The notes below the pieces were generated by a model. The model did no database searches, was not told the DNA's origin, and saw nothing but the letters and a program-made list of their open reading frames with translations. DNA of 64,000 nucleotides. It comes from Neofusicoccum parvum. Taxonomy: Eukaryota; Ascomycota; Dothideomycetes; Botryosphaeriales; Botryosphaeriaceae. The translations under genes and the position numbers were made by a program. The stretch lies in NCBI GenBank assembly GCA_020912385.1, contig CP087208.1, forward strand, positions 2,046,001-2,110,000. Reading direction: 5' to 3'. Shown in pieces: positions 34,256 through 45,478 of this stretch. Within the stretch, counting starts at the first letter, position 1, and each line of letters starts with the position of its first letter.

Positions 34256-34912
34256 GACCCCAACAGTCGCACTCTCTTCGGATTTACGGATTTACGCGTG
34301 AACAATGCCGTGTCCGACCTCACAATCAACGCAACGTCAATTCCGTGCCCAGCCGCCGCGCAGGAACGTGTCCGAGTGAGGGGTTCCGAGGGCTCCTGCT
34401 GCATCCCCTTTCGCACGTCTGTCTGAGCTGGCGTTGATCCTGAGAGCCCGAGCCATCTGCCACGAGCGGGAGACGGTGTTTCTCCAATCGCCGGGATCCA
34501 GACTGCGGGAAGCTGCACTAGACTCAAGGGCCGACGCCCGCATGAAATACCCGGGCAGCCACGAGTGCTGGGCAACAGCGGAACGGTCGTTGGAGAGCCA
34601 CGATGCGGGGTCTTGGAGGGGCTACTGTGGGGAGGATGACGGAGCTGACGATCGCTCCACCCCCGCCTCAGCTCCGGCACCCAACTGCCGCGGCGCCTAC
34701 GGCAGCATCGGGACAAGAGGCTGGGCACGAGCTTACTGCTGATGGGAATCAAACGATTGCTAGTTCTATCTCCGCAATACTATTTGAACTTCTGCATCCG
34801 CCGCTTCCTAACGTCCATTCCAAGCACTCCCGCACCCCCACATCCCGTAATCGGAAATTTACCACTCCCACCGCGCAAACCACCCGACTGCTCACAAGTC
34901 GGCACAGGCACC
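34256..34912. other. intergenic, 0.66 kb
   Basis: Between two plus-strand genes. The last 170 bp (C- and A-rich, ending ...CAGGCACC before the ATG) look like a leader. No gene or repeat seen. Confidence 0.4.
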
Positions 34913-35985
34913 ATGGCAAAGCCAGAGAGGAAGATCCAACTGGTTCGGATCGCACACGTCTACTATCGGCACAAGGATTGGGAGAAGGCCCACGAATTCC
35001 TCCAGGATTTCGGCTTCGAGGAGTGCAAAAGGACCGATGACAAGATCTACTACCGGGGCTATGGGCGTGAGCCATTTGTCTACTGCTTGATCAAGAGCGA
35101 CAAGGATGAATTCGGCGGCGCTGGATTTGTTGTGGAGTCCGAGGAGGAGCTAAACTACGCCTCCAAGATACTGCCCGACGCCACCGAGCCTTACGAGCTG
35201 AAGGACGCACCTGGAGGCGGCATGTGCGTCACATTCAAGGAACCTGTAGACGGCTTCGAATGGCACCTAGTCTACGGCCAATCTCCCGCACCGGACGAGC
35301 GAGTGCTGCCAACGCTCACATTCAATTACCCGACCGAGAAGCACAGGCCTGTGGGCAAGTTCCAGCGCTTCGAGAAAAAGCCGGCGCCGGTGCACAAGCT
35401 TGGCCATTTTGGTCTCTGCGTCACGGACTTCAACAAGGCTTACGAATTCTACCACACCTACTTCAACATCATTGACAGCGAGCTAGTCCACAATGAGAAG
35501 GGCGAGAACGTGACCGTTTTCAGCCGGCTCGACCGCGGCAAGGAGCGCGTGGACCACCACTGCTTTTTCTTCTTCTCTGGGCCTAGGGCTCCGCACGTGC
35601 ATCACTCATCTTTCGAGACCCACGATTTTGACACGCAAGTTCTGGGTCATGACTGGTTGAGACATAAGGGCTACGAGAACTGCTGGGGTGTCGGCCGTCA
35701 CATCATGGGCAGCCAGATCTTCGATTACTGGTATGTCGGAGCGTTAACTACCCTACCAACCCTTTTGAGATTGACCGTGTTTGCAGGTTTGATCCATCCA
35801 AATTTGTTCTGGAGCACTATGTGGACGGAGACTTGCTTGACAATGAGTACCCCGTCAATCTGACTCCGGCATCCCCGGACAACTTGCACGTGTGGGGTAA
35901 GTGAATGAATCATAAACTCCGGCTTTTATATTATCTAACATGATCTCAAATAGGACCGGACCTTCCTCCCACATTCCTGACGTAA
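34913..35985 (+). CDS. extradiol dioxygenase-like protein (vicinal oxygen chelate, glyoxalase fold)
   Basis: Three exons, 34913-35730, 35787-35896 and 35954-35985; 319 residues. Introns of 56 and 57 bp; the junctions restore IFDYW-FDPSKFVLEHY and HVWG-PDLPPTFLT. Two tandem betaalphabetabetabeta modules: the first at about 10-125 (HVYYRHKDWEKAHEFLQDFGF, ending EWHLVYG), the second from about 160 with LGHFGLCVTDFNKAYEFYHTYFN. The expected 2-His-1-carboxylate iron site is present: the His of GHFGL, a His in the THDFDTQVLGHDWL segment, and the Glu of VLEHYVDGD. This matches fungal homologues of 2,3-dihydroxybiphenyl dioxygenase and catechol 2,3-dioxygenase, which open catechol rings beside the diol. 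The real substrate is unknown. No signal peptide, so likely cytosolic. Confidence 0.85.
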
Positions 35986-37721
35986 ATTTCTAGCTGGAAT
36001 TGTTGCAGTATTGCCTAAACTGTCTCGGAGTACCGAAATAGGGACATTCTTTCACCATTGGAAACGGAAATGGCAAGCGTGTGGAGAAGGTCAATTGAAA
36101 GGCTCACGTGTAGGATACCAGTCGTGAAATACTTGTTTGCTACTTTTATTGAAATTTGATTTACAGAGGGTGTGCTATCAACGAAGCTCTGGCTCCATGA
36201 ATCACTTTTATTTTTGGCTCTTTTACTACATGTTCTTCTACTCAACGCGGCCAATTGCCTACTTTAAGAGATTGTCAGGTACCTTCATATCCTCATCTCA
36301 AAATCCTACGTTTTCTTAACGCAAGGCTGATTGCCTGCCTTCAGTGGTAGTAGGCCTCGGCATGACGTAGTACCCATCCAACGACGCATCATCATCGGAG
36401 TAATCCCGCTATTCATTTTCTGACCGAGAGTAAAGGCCGAAGATACTAGATATCATATCCACAGAGGATAAGCTTCCAGTTGGTGTCTAAGACTCTAGGC
36501 CGACATTGGCTAGCAAACATACCCGGAGAGTGGGTTTGTGATGATTGTTCAGACTATAGAGCAGCGTAATTATTAAGGACCGACGTACGGGCAATGCGTG
36601 GGCTAGTAACTCGATGTTTGGAATCCATGGAAAACTTACAGGAAGATGAGTAGAGAAAGAAAGGGAAAGAGGAGGGAGGAAAGTTAGCGCACGAGTGGTG
36701 GTGGTGTGTTTGGTGTTGCGCGAGAGAGTTTATGTGTAGTCAGCGCAAGGGATCTCCGTGGGGTTGTGCTGGAATGTGTGAAAATCGGTAGGTGGACATC
36801 GGAAAAGCTCTAGGAATAGGAGTTTAAGCACTTGCGTCATGTATTTGAGGTAGATAGGAGAAATAGTGGTAGAGAAGGAATATATTCTGATGTTCTGGTT
36901 TGTAATAGAAGTAAGGGAAAATAAAACACCGAATTGCAAAAAAAAAAGACCAGACCCAACCGCCACCTCACAATGGACTTACCTCATGGCAACATCTCTC
37001 CCTATTCCATTGCTTCAATGATCATCTTCAATGAGATGTGTCGCCCTTACGGTTGTTGCGGTTGTGCGCGAGAGAACGCGGAAGAGAGAGGGGAGGAGGG
37101 AGAAAGGAATGGAAAGGAGATGAGGAAATTGAGTGTAGGAAAATACCGCTTTTGTTCCAGAGGAGGAGGTGGCCCGCAAGACACCTGGAAACGTTGGAGA
37201 ATTGAAGTCCCGCCTAGTGACTAACTTCTGTTTGTTGATGATCATCTTGCGTTTGAGGTTACGGGGCGTGAGCGTGGAACACTAATCTCTGACCACCCGA
37301 GGCGGGGGCGACGGAAGCTCTGGGAAGAGGTTAGCAAGTTGCCGCCAGGATTTGAACAAGACATCTAAAGGGAATTTGTGATGAGATCAGGCCTGGCCAA
37401 TAGCCAACTGCACCATTCAGCGCGGACGTGCTTGTGAAGTTGATCATAGCCGGGACGGTACATACACTCACTTCACCGTCTCAAAAGTTTGCTCAGCAAA
37501 CCCTAGAAATGCAAAGTATCGCATTGCGTTACATCACTCATCATTGCAAAGCTAGTAAGAGAAACGACAAGGTGGTCGTAGCAGCGAGTCAAGCCCAATC
37601 AACGCCGTGAGAAACCAAGAGGATAATCCTCCCACCATCCTAGCCTTAATCGTCCCAGGCCCCAAACCCCGAAACCATCCAAGAAACCATTCCCATGATA
37701 CACCACCAATGCCACACCGCC
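35986..37721. other. intergenic, 1.7 kb, AT-rich then purine-rich
   Basis: About 36000-36350 is AT-rich. Two G/A-rich blocks (about 36640-36690 and 37065-37130) share an AGAGAGGGGAGGAGGGAG-like character. A TGCGCGAGAGA-like word occurs at both about 36717 and 37063. A decayed tRNA-like element lies at 37341-37421. No coding sequence supported. Confidence 0.4.
37341..37421 (-). pseudogene. decayed tRNA-Met-like sequence
   Basis: On the minus strand, TGGTGCAGTTGG is a near-perfect A-box, and about 55 bases later GTTCAAATCC is a good B-box. The middle reads CTGATCTCATCAC, where CAT falls at the anticodon position as in elongator tRNA-Met, followed by a possible intron. The T-stem has two mismatched pairs and the acceptor strands (GGCGGCA at the 3' end) do not pair with the 5' side, so it is not a working gene. 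Confidence 0.4.
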
Positions 37722-40700
37722 CTACTCGTCATCACTATCCAACAGCTCATCAACCACATCCTTCGTCTTCTTCGGCCTACCCCTCCCTCTCTTCGGCCCC
37801 GATCCCTCAGCCTTCTCCTTCGCCGCCTCGCCGCTCCCTCTCTTTGACGCCGCCTTCGTCGGCTTCGGAGGCGTCGCCGTCGCAGCCACAGCCTTCTTCG
37901 GCCTTCCGCGCTTCTTTGGCTTCGGTTCCGGCTCCTCTTCCTCTTCGTCTTCAGGTTCTGGCTCAGGCTCTTGCTTGACTTCTGGCTCCTTCTTCTTCCT
38001 GCCACGCTTCTTAGGAGGAGGCGGGGGTGGGGGTGTGGGGTCCTTGATGACCGTTTCCTCCTCCTCTTCCTCCTCTTCTTCCGGCTCTTCGTCTTCCTCA
38101 TCAATGTCCATCTCGTCTCCCATTGGGAAGACGGTGCCCTCTGCGTCGATGTCGTGCATGGTTTCGTCTTGCAGTTGCATCTGGATTTGCTCCTCAAGAG
38201 AAAGGGCCATGGGGCCAGGATCGCGCTGGATGACGGTGTCGTCATTGTCCTCTTCCTCTTCCTCGACGACGGACATGGCGTCACCAGCGACGGAAGGAGC
38301 GTCTGCTTCGCTAGCATCAACAGCGCTGGCAGCTTCCTCGTTGTCCCTGCCGTCAACAGTGGTCTGGTCATCGTCTCTACCATCAACTGTCTGGTCGTCG
38401 TCTCTGTTCGGCTCGTCCTGCTCCTGCACCGTCCCGCTGGTGTCTGCCTTGTCAGCCGGGGCTGAGAGCTTGGCGAGACCATTTGATAGCTTGGTGAGCG
38501 CATTGCGGGCGGTGGCATCTGAGGCAGCAATTTTGCTATCGAGAGCCTCTTCGACGATTTCGGTTGCGGATTGGATCCTCTCGGCGGAGCAGGTAGTGTG
38601 GACGTGGAGTTTGCCGAGCATGGATATGTAGATTTTCTTCTCATCCTCTGTAGCGTTTGTAAGTCATTGTAACATGGAAACTAGGTCCAGCGAATAACTT
38701 ACTGAGTGTTCCTGGAGTCAAAATCTTCTCGAGAAGCTCATCTGCAAGTAGCAGATGTGCATCACCTAAGCCCTCAATCTTCGTCTCACCACTAACGAGT
38801 TTCCCGCCCAAATCCTCTGCGCCCACTAATTTTCGGGGATCTGTCCAGTCCACTATCTGGCTTCCAACAACTCCAAGGCCCACCATCTCAATATCGCCCT
38901 CTTCTTCCAGTTCTTCCTGAACACCCCAGAGTGCGTGAATGACCGAAACTGCAATGCTGGCCATGCGCTCGGCGTTTTCTTTACGCGAGTGGCAGTACAC
39001 TGGAAGGAAGTACGTCAATGCTTGTCGTAACCCAGGGTTGTGTTGCGATTCCGGGTTGAAATATGCAATAGTCAGAGCCTTGAGAAGGTCGGGGTCACGG
39101 AGAGTGTTGAGAAGCATGAGCTTGCTGGCAGCCACAGCGCCTGTTGTCGAAACGCCAGGTTCAGCAGACTTCACAGCCTTTAAGAACATTTTGTGAACCG
39201 GCTTGAGGAGAGGGTTAACAGGAGTGATCTCGGAGGCATCGGGATCTGTCGGAGTCGGAGGAGGAGCAAGTAGTGAGGGATGCGTGGTTAGGATATCGGT
39301 GATGATCTGAAGGGCAATGGTCTGTAGAGCCTCGTGGCCCTTCGCGAAGCAATGGAGGAAAAGAGCGAGGTTCTCCTGCGCAATGTTCTGAAGACGGTGT
39401 TAACGAAATTCAAAACGAGCCTTGCTTCAACGCGAAAGCTTACCTTGCTCAGAAGACAGCAAAGACCGAGACAGAGGAAACCACGCTCTCTGATGGGTGC
39501 CTCTTGCGAGCGAACAGCAGGGACAACCAAGTTGTTAAGCATGGTCACCAGAGCGCTGTTTGACTCCAACTCACACTGCACGTTCTGCAACATGCATTGA
39601 GCGATGTGGAGACACTTCATGTTCACCATGATTTCCCTGACGGCTCTCTCTTCCTCGGCCGCATCCAAATCTTCATCAGTCATGTCCGGATTCCTCCTCT
39701 TCAATTTTTCTCTGTGGCTGCTTTCCTCGTTTTCATCAACGTCCGAATGTGCTGAGTGGAAGCTTTCGTTATCATCATTCTCTTTGGTCTCGTCTTCGCC
39801 CATAATGGTGTCGTGGACGTCGGCAATAGCTTCGAGAACAATCCCACAGAATTCGCGCTCGCCGGCGACATTGTCGCCGCATACGGTTCGTAGGATTTCA
39901 GCGGCCAATTTTGTGCACTCCTCTGGTAGTTCCGGGGTGGCGAGAGCCTCGCGCATGGCAGAAAACATTTTTCTGCGACCCATCTCATCAGTGTAGTCAA
40001 GCGTCAGGGCGATGTGGAGGAGCTGCTCGACACAGAACTCCTGCTGCACGGCATCCTCCTCGGCTTCAGGGTCTTCTTCGTCGTCAGCAACCTTCTGGAC
40101 TCCCTCAATGAGCTTCTGGATATGCTTTTGGATAAGATAACCGTATTTGGTGACTTCCGGCATCTTGTCCTCGACGAGACTTTGAAGCCTACTATCTCCA
40201 CTGGTGCGGCAGTAGTCGTTGAAGGTACGCGCGACGAATGCGCTCTCGGGGACTAGATCATCCCAGAATCGGCCCTCGAAACTGATTTGATCGCGGTAAT
40301 CCGGACGACCGTCCCAGAACTCTTTCATGGCTTCATGAGCAACTCCACCCTCCACGCCCGAGTTCGACACATCAATACGCTCGAGAAGTTCGAGAAGGGC
40401 GTCGTAGCTTGGCTTTGACAGCTGCTTAACGGCAGCTTTGCTGTCCTGGGTTGCTTCCGGCACACCGGCGCAGTCTTCTATCCAGCGCTCGCGGAACAGA
40501 CGAGCGGTAGCCTTGCGTACATTCTCATCACGATCTCTCAAACCCCAACGGAGAAGCTTTTCTCTGTGAGTCAGCGACAAATGACGGAAATCGCCGAGAG
40601 CGGGCAGCAGACGTGAGTAAAGCGCTCTCCTGGTGGCGGGGTCGAGATCTCTTGCGCGCTCCAGCAGGTAGGGTAGCGTAGACGGCGTCAAAGGTAGGTT

Positions 40701-41586
40701 GAGCAGTAAAGACCGTCGGACTTCGGCGGCAGGATCGTTCTGTAGCACATACAGAAGCCTCTCAAGAAGGCCTTTTGCGCTATCCTCGTCGTCGCTGTCC
40801 TCATCTTCTTGCTCATCCCCTTCATCTGCAAGGCGCCCCAAACCCAACACTGCCTGTACGCGGACCTGGGCCTCCTTGTCTTGCAGTCGTTTGAGCAAGC
40901 CCAAGCGAACTAGCGGGAACAGCTCGTCGTCGATAGAATCGAGGCTGTTCAGGATGTGCGAAATTATTTGCGCCGCTCTAAAGCGGACGACCTTGTCCTT
41001 GGCTGTGAGGAGAGGGATCAAAGTGGATAAGATGTGCGAAGTCAGGCGGCTGCTGGGAGTCGACGGAATAGAAGTCGCGTCCGGATCGGCTTCCTGCGCG
41101 ATTTGGTTGTCTGATCGAAGTCAGCATCGGCAGCGCTTCACGTACAGAGTGCGCAGTCTTACCCTTGTCGCTAGAATGCTTCAAGAACAGGCCCAGGAAC
41201 CTGATGATGCGATCGCCTACAGGCTCGCTCTTCTTGATGGGTAGCACGCGCATAATACAGCGAGCGACCTCCGCGTTGAACTCCTCCTCGCCGAATTCTT
41301 CGTCGGACTGATGTTTCTTGGGCTTGACGGGCTCGTAGCAGCAGGCTTCCTGGATTTTCCGCAATTGCACGACCAGCTTGCGCTGGGTGGCCGTCGTGCG
41401 CTGGGCATCGCCGAAGACCTTGCAGATCTGCTCGCGGAGGCTGGTGGACTCGCCTTCATCGGGGATGTCGACGGCGTTGGCGGAGGTGCGGGCGGACTTC
41501 GAGTTGCGCGACCGGGTGGAGGCTTTCGCGGGCGCGGCGGCGGCGGACGCGCGGGCCCGGCGCCTGTCTGCTACGCGACCGGGCAT
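37722..41586 (-). CDS. cnd3: condensin complex subunit 3 (CAP-G/Cnd3/Ycg1) with AT-hook tail
   Basis: Four exons on the minus strand: 41586-41163, 41110-39444, 39387-38703 and 38647-37722, introns of 52, 56 and 55 bp; 1233 residues in phase. Junctions give SSDK-DNQIAQEADP, LLSK-NIAQENLALF and PGTLK-DEKKIYISML. HEAT repeats fill about residues 45-950 (for example DKVVRFRAAQIISHILNSL and DKEAQVRVQAVLGLGRLAD), with the CAP-G-type block VVPAVRSQEAPIRERGFLCLGLCCLLSK. An acidic loop (EQEDEDSDDEDS) lies in the HEAT region. With Brn1/CAP-H this subunit clamps DNA in condensin, which compacts mitotic chromosomes. The last 150 residues alternate long Glu runs with three basic AT-hook-like cores (KKRGRKKK, KKRGRPKK, RGRGRPKK; DNA at about 37991-38013, 37889-37925 and 37765-37800), ending DELLDSDDE. 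The human and yeast proteins I know lack such a tail. Confidence 0.93.
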
Positions 41587-41790
41587 AGCGGCGGCTGGGG
41601 GAGGCTGGAGGGTGTGGTCGTGTCGTGTCGTCGGCGACGTTGTTTACCGGGACTGCGAGACGCGGTGTTTACCTGCTCGCCGCCCGCCCGCGGGCTTGGC
41701 GCGCCGGGGACCGCCAAGCGTTGCGTAATCGGCGGCACGAAAGTTCGCGCGCCTCTCACCACCCACTCCCCGCTCCGACAACGCTTCGCC
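41587..41790. promoter_or_regulatory. bidirectional promoter between condensin subunit and cysteine synthase genes
   Basis: 204 bp between divergent start codons. GC-rich, no TATA box; CGTGTCGTGTCGTCGGCGAC lies near 41618-41637. Sharing is inferred from spacing alone. Confidence 0.45.
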
Positions 41791-42981
41791 ATGTTCCGGA
41801 CGCGTGTGCTGCGGTTCGCCAAGACCGCCTACTGCGCAGCAGAGAACCTGTCGGCCATCGAGGCTGCCCAGAAGTATGCCATTGGCATCTCCAAGGCCCA
41901 GGGCGTCACCCAGCGCGGCTTCATTGACGGTGCGATTCCCCGCTCGTGTTTGTAAGCCATTGTTGGCTGACGTCTGCACACAGCGATCGGCAAGACTCCG
42001 CTCATCCGCCTGAACAAGCTCTCCGAGGAGACTGGCTGTGAGGTCCTGGGAAAGGCCGAGTTCCAGAACCCTGGCGGCTCCGTCAAGGACCGTGCCGCTC
42101 TCTACGTCGTCGAGCATGCCGAGAGGCAGGGCCTGCTGAAGCCTGGCGGCACCGTGGTCGAGGGCACTGCCGGCAACACTGGCATTGGCCTCGCCCATGT
42201 CTGCCGCAACAAGGGCTACAAGCTGGTCATCTATATGCCCAACACCCAGTCGCAGGGCAAGATCGATCTGCTCCGGCTTCTGGGTGCCGAGGTCTACCCC
42301 GTTCCTGCCGTCGCTTTCGAGAACCCGCAGAACTACAACCACCAGGCCAAGAGGCACGCCGAGAGCATGGACAATGCTGTGTGGACGAACCAGTTCGACA
42401 ACACTGCCAACCGCCAAGCGCACATTGAGACGACTGGCCCTGAGATCTGGTACCAGACGGGTGGCAAGGTTGACGCATTCACTTGCGCCACTGGCACGGC
42501 AGGAACCCTTGCTGGCGTCACCCGGTACCTGAAGGAGAAGTCGGACGGACGTGTCAAGTCGTTCCTGGCTGATCCTCCGGGTTCCGTGCTTCACTCGTAC
42601 ATCCAAAGCGGCGGAAAGCTCACCGAGAGGGCCGGTGGCTCCATCACCGAAGGCATTGGTCAGGGTCGCATCACGGACAACTTGAAGCCCGATATCAACC
42701 TGATCGACGACTCCGTGCACATCCCTGACGAGGAGACTATCGCCATGGTCTACCGCTGCCTCGACGAGGAGGGCCTGTACCTCGGAGCCAGCTCGTGCCT
42801 GAACGTTGTTGCGGCCAAGAAGGTTGCTGAGAAGCTTGGAAAGGGCCACACCGTCGTCACCGTTCTCTGTGACGGTGCCTACAGATATGCCGACAGGCTG
42901 TTCTCCAAGAAGTGGTTGAGCGAGAAGAAGCTCATTGACTCGATACCCAAGCACCTGGAGAAGTACATCGTCCTGCCTTGA
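41791..42981 (+). CDS. cysteine synthase (O-acetylserine sulfhydrylase family, PLP)
   Basis: Two exons, 41791-41929 and 41984-42981; 378 residues. The 54-bp intron has a GTGCGA donor, a GGCTGAC branch site and a CACAG acceptor, and restores [20 protein letters not shown]. Fold-type II PLP enzyme: the cofactor lysine is Lys81 in [11 protein letters not shown], the substrate Asn/Thr loop is [10 protein letters not shown] at about 107-116, and the phosphate-binding [11 protein letters not shown] lies near 225-235. It makes L-cysteine from O-acetylserine (or a related activated serine) and sulfide. The N-terminus ([21 protein letters not shown]) is basic, free of acidic residues for its first 17, and looks like a mitochondrial presequence. 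The sequence is of the fungal cysteine synthase 2 type, whose in vivo role differs between species. Confidence 0.92.
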
Positions 42982-43576
42982 TCACCGCTGTAAAAATTCG
43001 CTTGTATCTCGACAAGGTCCACTCGAAATGTGTAAATAGTTGAATCGAAGACTTTACCAACTTCGCTGTTCAAAACACCTTTCCGAGTCACTGCGCCCTT
43101 CGAAACCACAAATCTGGTGTCCAAGGAAGGGCTATCTGCAGATAAATCAGGCAAGAAACTTCAGAACGCAATTCCGTCCAATCGTATTATGTTCGAAGCG
43201 GGCGCGGGTAAAGGAAGTGGCGACAACCACACACGCAAAGTCCTACCGAGCCTTTCGCAGCTTCCTTGTGACAAGGCAAGTATCATGACTGCTCTTTTTG
43301 GGTGCCATTGCATCACAGTGCATGGCTTCGACCTCAACGGCACTCCCACCATCTGGACAAGTTCATCAATTATTCATCTATCACCAACTCTTTTTGTCAC
43401 ACAGCTCTCGTCAAGCAACATTGTTGATCGATCGTTTCATTCTATTGCTACAGGGGAATGCCCATGTTCCCACACCTGCTAAAGCGATTGACTGGCACGA
43501 AACACTTTGAAGCATTCTCTTCACAGAAATCACAAGCATTGTTACCGACACCAAGAGGAATTCTCATATCAAAGCG
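42982..43576. other. intergenic, 0.6 kb
   Basis: 3' region of cysteine synthase and upstream region of the next gene. No extra gene or repeat recognised. Confidence 0.4.
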
Positions 43577-45478
43577 ATGCAACACCCAAGAGTCCCAATG
43601 CGACGACGACCACGTTTGGACTTTCGAAGGTCGCTACCTCCTTATCACATGTCTGCCACCGCATATCGCCGCCGAGTCCACAGTCAACGACCACGTTCTA
43701 CGTCCACTCGCAGCGAGGAAAACCAGCGTCCGTTCGGCACTGGACAGGGGTACTCAAGTATATGGCAAGGAGGTAATGCTGACGCAGATCCGTCACGGGC
43801 CATAGTGCCATTAGACAGTCTCCGCCGAATCGGACCTTCATTGTATCCTTGGCGGGGACTCCTCCACGTGGTCAACATGCTTTCACATGAGGATGCATTC
43901 GCCTCCCAGATAATCCCAGATATTCGCTTTCACACTCAATTGGCTCTGTCCGCATACGAGCAGCTTAACGTTCTCAGACCCTCGGGACGCTCTCCCAGCA
44001 ATGAGCTCTATTACCGTTCTCTGGAGGTACTATTCCTCCAATATGAAGTCTTCCGTTTGGTCCGCAGAGCTCTCCTACAGCCACACTCTCACGTACCATC
44101 TCGTCGGCCCTGCGAGCGACCATGTCTGTACCTGCGGTCACTTCACGTACTTCTCACCCAATTCCGCGAGACGAACCGACCCAGCGAATTCGTTGAATCT
44201 ACACTCGATGACCCATCGAACGTTCCTCTACAGATGCATGCTCGTTTCCTGTCCTTGCGAAGAGGAATGATTGAAGATGATTGTTTCGATGGAATAGCCG
44301 ATGAAGTTGCCCGGTACGTAGCAAGGATTAGCGCTCACACCATTGACGACGAAGAATGGGTAGAGTGCATGCAGCACATCAACATGTTGCGCCTCAATCA
44401 TCCTTTTAGCCGGACTTTTGGCCAGCCTCCAAATGATGGGTACATTTCCTTGCCGGACGAAAACGATGAAGAAAGAGGTCGCAGGTTAGGTCGGGTAGAA
44501 GATACACGGAACGTCCGTCCCGCCCGAGACAACAATGGCAGCTTCCATCGTAGAGAATGGTCCCACCGCTCTGGGGATGCGGGCAACACACCAAACCGAC
44601 AACAATCTCCGTATATTCGTACTTTATCTTCCAGAGACGATGTCCTACATCTCGACGCTGCGCAGTCGCCGACTCATTCCGCCCTTCACACCCGTCTACC
44701 ACCAAACAGCCGTACCACACAGAGACATTCGGAACCTGCCGTGTACACCTCCACCTCCCAGCCTTTAAGCCAACTCATCGGTTCCAGTCGCCAGCGCCCC
44801 CGTCGTCCAGGCATCACAGACGACCTCTTCCAGCCCGCATCCCTCACTGATGTAACACCCTTGCCCAGTGTCATTGTCGACGAGCACGGCTCTCTCAACC
44901 AACCTCGACGTAGTATGCTCTTCATAGAACTCTTAGATCTCCGCGCTCCCAGGACCCCCTGGCTCCGCCCCCGCTTCCTGTCCGAAGACTTCACCGAAGC
45001 TCCGCTCTCCCCGACGTCGCGCTCGCCCACGCGCCTCGATCCCCGCGCGCCGTCTTTCCGCCCGTGCGTCCGCTACGATGCCGGGGCGCTGCAGGTCATG
45101 ACGCCGGAGGAGGATGCGTATTTCAATATGTCTGAGAGGACGCAGTTAGCGGACGCGATTCGAGAGAGCACGGTGGTGAGGAGGGAGATGGCGGCGCTGA
45201 TGCAGTGGTCTTTGGATCGGATAGGGCCGCTGAGCGGAGTGAGGAGGGTGGAGGAGTGGGAGGAAAGGCATGTGGTAATGAGGGAGATGGAGAGGGATAG
45301 GGCGGGTGGGGAGGGTGCGTATTGGGAGATTGGTGGTGGCGGGGAGGAGAATACGGAAGCTCAGTTTGAGATTGATTTAGACAGCGGGTACGGCAGCATA
45401 CAAGGTGCTGATGAGGAAGCGGGGTTTGCAATTCGGGTCGTTGAGCCGTGGGAGGGGAGTGATCCGAAGGAAGAGTAG
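43577..45478 (+). CDS. orphan protein, 633 residues, function unknown
   Basis: Unbroken reading frame of 633 codons, too long to be chance in DNA of this composition, with no domain I recognise. Residues about 1-55 are Arg-rich (MRRRPRLDFRRSL...). About 70-290 could be a folded helical region: DSLRRIGPSLYPWRGLLHVVNML, FHTQLALSAYEQLNVL and YRSLEVLFLQYEVFRLVRRALL, the last with a run of aromatic and hydrophobic positions. About 290-500 is Ser/Arg/Pro-rich and likely disordered. The C-terminus is acidic, with helical REMAALMQWSLDRIGPL and an EMERDRAGGEGAYWEIGGGGEEN stretch. No signal peptide or membrane segment. Probably a nuclear or cytosolic fungal-specific protein. The start is the first ATG of the frame; a later ATG at residue 25 is also possible. 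Confidence 0.6.
   Translation: MQHPRVPMRRRPRLDFRRSLPPYHMSATAYRRRVHSQRPRSTSTRSEENQRPFGTGQGYSSIWQGGNADADPSRAIVPLDSLRRIGPSLYPWRGLLHVVNMLSHEDAFASQIIPDIRFHTQLALSAYEQLNVLRPSGRSPSNELYYRSLEVLFLQYEVFRLVRRALLQPHSHVPSRRPCERPCLYLRSLHVLLTQFRETNRPSEFVESTLDDPSNVPLQMHARFLSLRRGMIEDDCFDGIADEVARYVARISAHTIDDEEWVECMQHINMLRLNHPFSRTFGQPPNDGYISLPDENDEERGRRLGRVEDTRNVRPARDNNGSFHRREWSHRSGDAGNTPNRQQSPYIRTLSSRDDVLHLDAAQSPTHSALHTRLPPNSRTTQRHSEPAVYTSTSQPLSQLIGSSRQRPRRPGITDDLFQPASLTDVTPLPSVIVDEHGSLNQPRRSMLFIELLDLRAPRTPWLRPRFLSEDFTEAPLSPTSRSPTRLDPRAPSFRPCVRYDAGALQVMTPEEDAYFNMSERTQLADAIRESTVVRREMAALMQWSLDRIGPLSGVRRVEEWEERHVVMREMERDRAGGEGAYWEIGGGGEENTEAQFEIDLDSGYGSIQGADEEAGFAIRVVEPWEGSDPKEE

Noticed and set aside
37341..37421. 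Functional tRNA-Met gene
   Set aside because: Internal boxes are good, but the T-stem and acceptor stem do not pair; recorded as a relic instead.
41644..42954. 436-codon minus-strand frame opposite cysteine synthase
   Set aside because: Antisense shadow of a gene with a complete PLP-enzyme sequence.
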